This document shows positions 33,702-42,567 of a stretch of DNA of 48,173 nt, in pieces. The DNA is from Gymnopus androsaceus JB14 (lineage: Eukaryota; Basidiomycota; Agaricomycetes; Agaricales; Omphalotaceae). The stretch covers positions 172,506 through 220,678 of the forward strand of contig ML769474.1 of NCBI GenBank assembly GCA_009733575.1. The letters are read 5' to 3'. Position 1 is the first letter of the stretch, and each line of letters opens with the position of its first letter. Under the pieces are notes generated by a model. The model ran no database searches, had not been told where the DNA came from, and was given only the letters and a program-made list of their open reading frames with translations. The translations under genes and the position numbers were made by a program.

Positions 33702-33801
33702 GGTCCAGTAGTGTAGTGGTTATCACTCGGGATTCTGATGCCCTGATGCCCTGGTAAAGATATCATTTCCCGTAACCCAGGTTCGAGTCCTGGCTAGACC
33801 T
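33702..33801 (+). tRNA. tRNA-Gln (anticodon CTG) with 28-nt intron
   Basis: The acceptor arm is GGTCCAG / CTAGACC (one C-A mismatch at pair 5-68), the D arm GTG...CAC, the anticodon stem CGGGA / TCCCG with loop TTCTGAT (anticodon CTG at 33735-33737), and the T arm CCAGG-TTCGAGT-CCTGG. The intron 33739-33766 sits one base 3' of the anticodon, the canonical position. The pol III A and B boxes are intact (TAGTGTAGTGG, GTTCGAGTCC). A T run at about 33838-33843 could end transcription. Confidence 0.93.
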
Positions 33802-33989
33802 TCTGGGAGTACTCGTGTTGTTGTTTCGTCGCTCCAATTTTTTATGATATAGCACATTTCATCTCATTTATTCCATGCAGTGTTCAAGATTTCATCCGAG
33901 GTCAACTGTAAAACTCTAATTCCATCGTACAAGTACATATAACGGACCCACTGAAACAACTGCGCTGTCTATTTTTTATCGTCCACTCC

Positions 33990-34560
33990 TTAAATCTTCT
34001 TCGTGTACACCGCACCGCTCCCATCTCCCCTCTCCCTCTGCGGCGCCGGCTGATGAATATGACCTCCCGCTCCCAGCTGATGGTGGGCATGAACGCCTTC
34101 AGTATCTGCCGTCCAACCGGGGGTACGAGCATGGTGTTGGGCGTCGTGAGTGCGAATTGGAGAACGAGGGATGTTGGAGGCAAGAGCAGGCGTGTCGGAA
34201 CCGGTAGCTTGGGCCTCGTTGAGTCGGAATTCACTGGGGCGTGTGGAGAGGACGCGTTCGTCTGTAGGTGAGTCAATGCAGGAACGAGCTGAGTTAGTGG
34301 AAGAAGGAGAACAGGGGTCACGAACGTACATTGGTGTAAATTCCCACTGGCCATCCTTTTCTCGTCACGTTGTTTCATACTAAGGAAGAAACCAGTGAAA
34401 CCAGCGACTAGGACGCCCATAGCGATAGCAGTGTTCTGTAAATTAAACATGAGCCGAGAAGGAAGCAATAGCTTGAAAACCGTACTCGACCAGTTTTGGG
34501 TTTCCTTCCCGCGTTGATATTGCTAGTGGGATTTCCGCGAAACTGAGATGCTGCGGACAT
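33990..34560 (-). CDS. Small single-helix membrane protein, three exons
   Basis: Exons on the minus strand: 34560-34486, 34435-34330, 34288-33990. Both introns have GT-AG ends and the 480 coding bases make 159 codons plus stop. The protein starts MSAASQFRGNPTSNINAGRK and has one hydrophobic helix spanning the exon 1-2 junction region (NTAIAMGVLVAGFTGFFLSM) followed by KQRDEK, then a hydrophilic tail rich in Ser, Pro, His and Gly. The N-terminus is basic and Ser-rich without acidic residues, which would fit a mitochondrial inner-membrane protein, but this is inference. I do not recognise the family. The next gene upstream has a similar helix and an exon of the same length. Confidence 0.6.
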
Positions 34561-34749
34561 TTTGAGGTTCGTGTTGTACAAGTTGGGAATGAAGAGTCGA
34601 TGTAGGAAAGTAAGATAAAAAAGGAGCGATGAGTGGGGATTTTATAAGTCGATGTACGTCTGAGACCATATGACGAAGATAACTGGGCGGAAATCAATCG
34701 AAGAAAAAGTATGACGACTCGGATTCAAAAGTTGGATTTTGACCCAAGC

Positions 34750-35052
34750 TCAGTATCCGATGAGGTGCTTGAAGACTTGGCATTGGCAGTTGATCGTTGG
34801 TTGACTATTACTACGATCGTCAACTAACAAAAAGACAGATAATACGATGAGAGTACTTACTTTTTTCGTAAATCTCCAAATCAGCCTTTCGCCTAGCTTC
34901 GACATATTTCTTGGATGCGTACAGGGCAAAAGCAGTAACGAACATGGCTCCAGTGAATCCCAAAGCCTAGACAGGTAAATTAGAGATACGATTTTGAATA
35001 ATAAATTGAAGAAAATTCTACTTGCCAAATTCCTAAAAGTATGCTTCTTCAT
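34750..35052 (-). CDS. 68-residue single-helix membrane protein, three exons, GC-AG intron
   Basis: Exons on the minus strand: 35052-35026, 34966-34861, 34823-34750. The first intron begins GCAAGT (GC-AG class) and the second GTAAGT. The 207 bases give 68 codons plus stop. The sequence runs MKKHTFRNL, then a helix ALGFTGAMFVTAFALYAS, then KKYVEARRKADLEIYEK and a short tail. A short basic lead, one helix and a charged amphipathic segment are usual for accessory subunits of the mitochondrial respiratory chain or ATP synthase, but no family is recognised. It lies 189 bp upstream of the previous gene on the same strand. Confidence 0.6.
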   Translation of the reverse strand: MKKHTFRNLASRIFFNLLFKIVSLIYLSRLWDSLEPCSLLLLPCTHPRNMSKLGERLIWRFTKKVSTLIVLSVFLLVDDRSNSQPTINCQCQVFKHLIGY

Positions 35053-35250
35053 TCTCGGAGGACTTGAACTAGGATATGAGTTGCACCGAGGCTCTGAAGA
35101 GAACATGCTTGGGCGCGTTGAGACGGGTTGATGATGATAGTTCTGGTAAGAGACGCGTGGCCGGAAATCGGACCGGTGCATTCATGCTCACCATGATCTT
35201 GGACGCTGTTTCCACAGCTTCCATGCTTCAGCATTTAGTTCGAGCTTTCA

Positions 35251-38200
35251 ATGCGTCCAACAACCACTGCTGGCTTTCGGACAGAAAGCCAAATTCTCTC
35301 CTTCATAACTGCTGAACCTGATGATGTCCACGAAAGGCAACTCCGAGCTCTTTCGGATCTGGACGAAGCATCAGCGTCTTTTGCGATGCAAGTTTTGCAG
35401 ACGGTAAGGTTGTTTACATTGAAGTTTCTGGATCTCATTTAACGATACTCGTAGGAACTAGATCGCATGCATACTTTGAACAAAAAATATGCCTCTCAGA
35501 GTCAATACCGAAGGAAGTACTTGAAATTGATGCGACACTTGAATCACCTTCATGGTGTTTTGCCTCCTACGATGTTTCTCAAAGGCTTGGTCTGTGAGAG
35601 CAAGCACCCGGTCGCCGGAGGAGGGTTTGCGGTGCGGTGCGAGATGGTTCTCAAAGCGATATAAAGCTTATAGGAGCTCCAGGATGTCTGGATTGGTCGC
35701 TTGAATGACTCGCAACGCGTTTGTATAAAGGTTTTGCGGTTCTTCCTACAAGGATCTGACAGAGAGACGTTATTGAAGGTGCGTACTAGTATGCATACTT
35801 TGATCTATGAGTCGAACCCTTCGGAATCCTCTCAGGCACTGAGCAAAGAAGTTCTTTTATGGAGACAACTTCGTCATCCCAATATTCTCCCCTTCCTCGG
35901 TGTCAACACCGAGCTATTTTCCCCCAGCTTTTGCATTATCTCCCCTTGGATGTCCAATGGTGATGCTATCTCGTATGCGCGGAACGTCTCGTTGGATCTC
36001 AGCACCAAACTGAAGCATGTGAGCAGAGTCTGGGTTCAAACTCCTCGAAACTTCCCCTGAGATTTATCGGATTCCACCAGAGTATGCAAATCGCTCAAGG
36101 ACTCATCTATTTGCACGGGCTTGATCCACCCGTTGTACATGGTGATATCAAAGGAGTGAGTTATCCCTCATATGTCGCCGTTCAGCTAATATTCAACTCT
36201 TTCCACTTGCAGGCCAACATCTTAATCTCCGATACCAATACCTGCTGCCTTGCAGATTTCGGCCTCTCAATGTTGGATACCCAATCACTAAACCCAGCGA
36301 ATACAGCCACAGTCCAAGGTTCTCTTCGTTGGCTAGCACCAGAGTTTATCAACCCCACTTCTTGGCCTCAGGCTCAAGGAAGCTTGACGTCGAGGGATAT
36401 CTATGCATTTGGGTGTACGGTGTTTGAAGTGAGTGAGCCAAGTGTTTTTCTTTCGATTATAACAAAGCTGTTCTTTGTCCTAGCTATTGAACTGGTCGAG
36501 CACCATTCTCACACCATAATCTCGATATCAACGTTGCGATAGATGTGTTGAATGGGATTAGACCCGTGCTTCCGGATCCAGCAGATATCGGCGTTCCCAA
36601 GACCAATCGAGCTGTTGTTTTCGAGTCAATCCGTGCTTTATTAGACTCTTGCTGGTCAGAGGAAATCGAGCATCGACCCAATGCTCAAGGGGTATTGGAC
36701 TCGTTGAATGATATTCATATCCATATAAAGAATCATGCAAGAGTCGGACTAGGCTCTACGAAGCCAACAAATACCAAGTTGGATAGCGATTTGTTCCTTA
36801 CCAATGGTAATGGAAAACTCAAAGCGACTATGGCGACGGCGACCACCATGACACCACGCGACAACTACAAGCACTAGATTCGGATCTGGATGGCAGACTT
36901 CAGGATTCGTTAATACTAGCAAGACATCCCTCTTCAATTCAAGCGCCAGAGCCACTGCTAACAAGACCGGTGATTGTAAAAGTACGTGCACTCCTTTTTT
37001 CTTATCCAGCTGCATCGGAATTCACTAATGCACTCCTCCTGCCTCAGTCTATCCCGCCAGTCGTACGGGAAAATCCTGATAGCAACGATAGCAAACCAAG
37101 GCCTCCGATCGTGATGCAGAACACCCTCCGGCGAAGCGCTAAAGGTGTAACAGTTTCTCGGATGGGGATTACCAACGACGAGTCACTGACAAAACTAAAA
37201 GGAAGAGTTGATATTTCACAGAAGGCATGTATTACGTGTCTCGTCGATTCCTAGAAATCTATATGATCCATCCATAGCTTCCACTGGGTCCGCAATCTAC
37301 TCAGAAAATTCCGGATCCAGAACTGCGCTTTTCTCCTCCAGCGGATCCGAGTCCAAGCACTACCGACAGTATCCTCAAGCCTCAGGTATGTAAACTGTGA
37401 TCGCTAGAGTATCGGAGGTCCTCAAGTCTAATCGTCCCTGGTCCTTAGAGACAACCCTTGCCTGACACCAGTCTGAAACCCAAGGCTCAGGTCAAAAAAG
37501 TGAGTTCTTAATCGTTCCTGCTCTCAAGTTTCGTGCGTTAAAGTTCTGTTAAACCTCCTAGCAACTCCGCACGTTCAAATGGGGTCTCGCGTCTTCTAGC
37601 GGATCGGGTTCCAAAGCTCAAGAACTGACCATGCACCGGACCACTCAGCAGGCAGAGGAAAAGCCGGCCGGGCTCCCCGAGGCGCAGGAGCTAAGGCGAA
37701 AGCCATCTACGTCCCCTGCTAGTTCGGTATATTACTCTGACCTGGGGGAGTTTGAGGACGATGACTTGCCTAGTGAGTTGGAATCCCGGAGTGACAGTGC
37801 AGAAGAAGAAGTTTTCCGAGGCGGTCAGTGGGATGGTCCCCGTGCAGACAAACAAGTATACACGCGCGCTTTGCTCACCCCCATTCGAAGAGACGATTCA
37901 GGGTCTGCGGCACCACTGATAGAGCCGAGTAAAGTGGGTTCGAGAATACTGCCGCCGGAGGATATTCCAGCATTTTTGGATGGTTGGCTTCATCGTCACC
38001 CTGGCCTTTATCCAAGCGAGCAAGAGCAAAGGCAAATTTGTGATGCCACTGGCCTTTCAATGAGCCAAGTCTCAAGTTGGATCATTCATGTGAGTGTGCC
38101 AAATGTTCCGTTGTGCTAGCCTTTGCTTAACCCGCTCGTTTATAGGCTAGACGGCGTGATCTCGATAATGCCAATGTCGCCGGTCCAATTATTCCAATCA

Positions 38201-38310
38201 CTACCGCTGCTTCGGCTATATTGAGGTCTATATCTTCAGCACCGTCCCTATCCCGTAGCGCTTCAACAATTTTCTGCACTCAGCATGGAGGATCTTTCGA
38301 CTCAACCTGA
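35251..38310 (+). CDS. TKL-type protein kinase joined to a TALE/KN homeodomain; one frameshift
   Basis: Thirteen exons: 35251-35403, 35455-35631, 35683-35778, 35836-36018, 36081-36155, 36213-36428, 36484-36806, 36872-36981, 37048-37224, 37278-37385, 37449-37499, 37562-38089, 38146-38310 (about 785 residues). The kinase (about residues 90-390) has GGGFADVWIG, VCIKVLRFF (Lys), KEVLLWRQLRHPNILPFLG (Glu), VVHGDIKGANILI, ADFGLSM and GSLRWLAPEF, so all catalytic residues are present. A Pro/Ser-rich and acidic linker follows. Residues about 685-738 form a TALE/KN homeodomain (GLYPSEQEQRQICDATGLSM, QVSSWIIHARRRDL). Exons 8-13 follow the kinase exons in phase with no new start needed. One extra base in exon 7 (36489-36493; TTGAACTGG where TTGACTGG would give LTGRAPF) breaks the frame. 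It is either a sequencing error or a recent mutation. A split into two genes remains possible. The intron before exon 10 is GC-AG. Confidence 0.72.
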
Positions 38311-38939
38311 AATTCATGTTACCGATTCTGAATCCGTTGTGTCGCTCCTAGTCCGCAAGAGTCGGAGAACCTTTCAGAGTTAGCCTTGCGTACATCGTGA
38401 AGCCGCGGAACCAATTCAGGGAGGAGGGATCTCTCAGGATGCACTCCGAGGCGCTCCATGTCGACTAGTGAATTTTTTCCAGTGAAATACGCACATGATA
38501 AATGACTGATATTTCTTTTCAGGCGTACATTCACTGTCCGAACTCTCATCAAGATCGAGTTATAGAAGGAAGGGGCATCTCCGGAGCTTTCCCTGAAATC
38601 CTGTCTCGTGCCAGGTGCACGTGGTTGGAGGGCCTAGAGGTTCCTCTCAAGTGGAAGGTCAAAGTGAAAGATGGGTCCCAGCTGCAGAAGACTCGGAACG
38701 TCAGGCTCGAGGAGTCGGAGGACTACCCTGGAACGACTCAATTCTACAGCAAGCGATGGGGCAAGTATCGTCAAAGACAGCCAGGGTTTTACCGGAGATA
38801 GATTTGTATATCTAATGTAGGAAGCAGTTGTAAAGAGAGTAAATTGTTACAATACAGTGTGACAATGGCGTGACTTCGCGCGCCTCTAGCTAGGTCTATG
38901 AAATTCGAGTAGCCATATACCGACAGAAGTACTACAAGT
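38311..38939. other. No confident gene; possible downstream exon material
   Basis: An overlapping frame starting inside exon 13 reads MEDLSTQPEIHVTDSES, and 38502-38801 is open in two frames after a TTTTCAG acceptor. These could be alternative 3' exons of the homeodomain gene or 3' UTR. Confidence 0.25.
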
Positions 38940-40854
38940 TTAAAGTCGGGCGAAAGGGAGCGATGGAATACAGCACGTCTGAACAATCCACGATTTGAAA
39001 ATTTTATTGAAGGCGCTCATGTCTGTATGTGATGTATACTTTGCACCGCTAATCAGGCGAACCGTTAGACGATTGTTCCATTGCCAGGAGACAGCCAGTT
39101 TCATGGGTGTAGGGACACGGACAGCAAACATGAATCCATCAACAAGTATTCTTGGACCCAGTGCCGTTTTGGAGTTGATTGGTGAGTAAGATTGGCATAT
39201 TTTCAGCTGGTCTATGTCTCCGATAGATGAGGTACAAAGCGCCGGCACCATGAACGATTCAACTGCAGCTGTAAAGTTTTTAGCGGTCGCGGTACATTGA
39301 ATCGATCGATCGATAAACGCTTCGAGGTCGATCTGCGATAATGAATTCGGAGGTGTATTCTTGTTCAATTCATTATTTACTCACCTTCTCGCTCTGCCAA
39401 TATTCCTTGACATTCATCACGACACCGTGCCAAAAGATCTCCTTGCTGACATGACGCTGAATCTTTTTGTCTGAGTCTAATGACAATGGGTCGTATTTCA
39501 AAGCTTTTCGAATGGGATCCATGGAAATAAGGAGCGGGAAACCTTCGGCCGAGTGCCCTGGAGAGCCGCAAGTACTTGTTTTGTGCGAGTTGTACTCTCC
39601 GAGTCTAATTCGCTAGAACTTTTGTAAATAATTGCTCCTTCCCAAAGAACATGACAGTATAGCACATACCTGATCAACAATGTTCGAGGCACTCGCAACA
39701 TGCGTCGATTCAGCGTAATGTTTTAGCATTGGCTTATAGAGGCTTTCGTGCTCAAGCGATTTGGTGAGCGACCACTCAACCTCGGCAAGTGCTTTCACAG
39801 CGACAAGAAATTGGGTGACGCTGCAACCGTGTGCCCGACATGCTTCGCGCACACTCATTGTCTCCGCTTCTGTCAATACATAATCTATAGTCGTCACCGT
39901 GTGGTTGGGGCTGATTCAAGAGGCGGAGCTGGACGCAGATATAATACCTGCGTGGGCCAGTTTAGGTCACACTAAGTTGGAGAGAAGAAATAAGATTGAC
40001 TAACGGGTTGTGCCAAATGTTGCGCAGGTGCTGCAGGATTTTTCATCACCTTGGACTCTTCCAGCCCAGCTGCTTTCACTGCAGCTAAAACAGCGGCAGG
40101 AGGAAGCCTCACAACCTCTTGACCCCATTCCAAAGCCTCCACTGGTGCACCGACAGGTTTCCTTCAATGATGTAATCAGTGAGATAGTCTAGTAAGAGCT
40201 CGCAGAGCTGTAGACTTCCACGAGCATCGATAGCTGCGTGGCAAGCATGGAACCTATAAACCCAGGAATCAATTAGAATGCAACGGGAAGAAGAAATCAG
40301 AATACAAACAGAATATGCCATTTTCTTTCCTCGATATCCGGCCAACGACAAGCTCGTGAGAATAACGGTTTGCGGAAGGTTTCCAGTAAGTCTCGTATAG
40401 GTTCGACTCCCGGTCAGACATAGCCATCTTCTTTTCAGTGAACTTGATCGTCTCCCTAGGCCCATTCCTCCGCATCCCTGAGATTTACTGGGACATTATA
40501 CACGAAATCAGCGGCATAATCAAATTCTGTACGAGGCGCAAGGCGGCTTCGTATAGCGACCGTCGGGGCTTGATGACGTAGACGAATCCAAGCAGAAGTT
40601 ATATAGGCCTTGAAGGTATCGACAGGAACATTATGTGGTAAGATGATCTTTGCTCCTGAATGAAAAGCGTCTGCACCGTCAGTCGTGTTACTACAGAAGA
40701 TTCAAGTCATGTAAATGGATTGACAAGACTGTTTAACTCACTCTTGGGCCTTGGCTTCCATCAAGGCTTCCATCCCAAACGTCTGACGAGTGAAATTTCT
40801 GCCTCCATCACTGGTGGAAAAGGACAAGTTGGATATGTGAGATATAAGAGACAT
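38940..40854 (-). pseudogene. HXXXD-type acyltransferase (condensation-like) gene, at least three frameshifts
   Basis: It is read on the minus strand from ATG 40854 (MSLISHISNLSFSTSDGGRN). The N-terminus TFGMEALMEAKAQ and AWIRLRHQAPTVAIRSRLA fits fungal BAHD/condensation-like acyltransferases. The active-site motif HACHAAIDARGSLQLCELLL (HxxxD) follows an intron, then LEWGQEVVRLPPA and TIDYVLTEAETMSVREACR. The C-terminal part has TSSIGDIDQ, ALGPRILVDGFMFAVRVPTP and SWQWNNRLTVRLISG, ending at 38940. Such enzymes transfer acyl groups from CoA to alcohols or amines in secondary metabolism. Frame breaks are needed at about 40455-40462, 40150-40160 and 39897-39912, so no full-length product can be made as written. 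Introns are otherwise well formed. Confidence 0.65.
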
Positions 40855-41341
40855 CGTTGGGCGTGAGTAAAGACAAGAGGGATTCAAGGCTGAGCAGTGA
40901 GAATTGATGGAAACTGTATGGCCAGCTTGGTGGGACTTTTGTTGAAGATAAGACTCTTGGTCATACTAGGAGCTGTCAAAGGTGTCCTTGGTTGCGAAAT
41001 ACTGGTGGGACGCTCACGGATGCTTCTAAAAGTGCCACGAACTTTGTTTACAGCTCTAATTGACTGGAAGTCAATGTCGACTGTTTAGACTGATTACAGG
41101 TTGTCCAGACGTGTTTAGCACCTCATATTCTGTGTTTCCTACATCGAACCCTGGCCGGGATAACTCAATAATCATGCCACTCCACACGGAAATGGAATTA
41201 CTACTCTTGCGAGTTCGATGCATACTACTCGCCCTATGCGATCTCCTCTATCTCCTCTAGCTCCCTCTGCAAGACAACTAAAAGTCATTAATCAAATCTG
41301 GTCTCAACCAAAACTACCTATTATATCCAAGCTCCGATTAA
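40855..41341. other. No recognisable gene
   Basis: Upstream region of the acyltransferase remnant. Only frames of about 65 codons, no repeat ends. Confidence 0.4.
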
Positions 41342-41349
41342 TAACAACT

Positions 41350-41838
41350 CAAGGGGCTGCATAGCCCAACCGGGGGTTGGTTAGTTAGTCCAGCCATCAG
41401 GCCGGAAAAAAAAATAAAAGTTTGACACCCCTCTAAATGGGTGATTTGGGGCATTTTTGGGACCTTCTTAGTCCATTGCATTTACCACCAGATGTCTGAT
41501 TAAGCTCCTCTTTGGATTCCTTCATTGCTAGTATTTTTACAGATGACAGTCATCTTTTTGTCACACCAGTCACATAGTGTTAGATGACCCCAAAGTTCCA
41601 ACACTTCAGTGACAATATTTTCTAAAATAGTGTCCTTTCAGGATTCATAGTATTTACAGTCTATAAAAAGCTTGGGATAGTGTAACTGCTAACTCTGAGG
41701 CAGAAAAATACCAATATCTAATCTTGATTTACCATACATGGTGTGTGGGAATGCTTACATAGTTAGTTAGTCTGACCGAAAGGCTGGTTCCAAAAATTTT
41801 GACCTACAGTCAACTTTTTGAAAGTTTGCAGCCCCTTG
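41350..41838 (+). mobile_element. hAT-type MITE, CAAGGGG family, copy 3 (uninterrupted, 489 bp)
   Basis: Perfect ends CAAGGGGCTGCA / TGCAGCCCCTTG with perfect 8-bp duplications TAACAACT (41342-41349 and 41839-41846). This copy is the intact reference for the family and shows the empty sites of the elements nested in copies 1 and 2. No ORF. Sub-terminal GGTTAGTTAGTC and TAGTTAGTTAGTC are inverted relatives. Confidence 0.95.
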
Positions 41839-41846
41839 TAACAACT

Positions 41847-42416
41847 GTTGTACAAACCTTGATGGTTGATCCCTTGAAAACTGGTTAATCAGCTCAGAAA
41901 GCTTGATCTAATCAGCTCCAAGTTGGTTAATTCCTATGTGAGCACTTGCTAGACTGATTAATTGACTTCAATCTTTTGCAAAAGTGATTAATTATTATAA
42001 AAGTAGCTGATACTTAGATAGTGGGGAATGAACATTGAAAGACACAGTCTAGTATGCTATGCAGTCCTGACTACCAGATCCAGTCGGAAGTAACTCATTG
42101 AACACAGACTGCAGCTAGGCTCACCTCCCAGTGACCCATGTTGAGGTTACTGATAGCTGAACAAGCACACTTTTGGAGATGAGAGGATCAACATGGTGAA
42201 GGGCAAGAGTCAAAAGAAAATGGTAAACCCAGTCCCTTACACGTGTGTGTGGTCTTGGGAATGGTGCCAGCTGTGGTTAATCTTGGGTTTTGACAATGAT
42301 TAATCATTAGTAAAAGGTAATTAATTACAATGTATGGCCTTGGAAATGATTAATCAGTAAGAAAGTGATCAATCCCCATGTGTGTTTCTCAATGTTTTTT
42401 GAACTCTCTCGCATGA
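41847..42416. other. No recognisable gene; TTAATCA-rich
   Basis: Repeated GTTAATCAG/TGATTAAT motifs are scattered through 41870-42380. No coding signal. Confidence 0.4.
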
Positions 42417-42567
42417 CATCAGAAAAAACTTTTTTGGGCCCAGGAGGATTTAAGGTCACCTAGTCCTCTTAGGCAACCTGAGGCATCCTAGTTGGCCCAG
42501 GAAAAAGGGTAAAACTTTGGACACCTCAGGTATCCTAGTCATCCTAGGTGTCCTGGGATGTCCTGGG
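42417..42567 (+). mobile_element. Left half of a CATCAG-end palindromic element
   Basis: CATCAGAAAAAACTTTTTTG followed by the left arm of the 400-bp family up to CCTGGGATGTCCTGGG, where the hAT transposon begins. The right half is not found after the hAT element, so a deletion or rearrangement removed it. Confidence 0.85.

Noticed and set aside
33902..34468. 188-codon minus-strand frame read without introns
   Set aside because: It shares only the membrane helix with the real gene. The spliced model uses good GT-AG sites and gives an exact multiple of three, while this frame runs through both introns.
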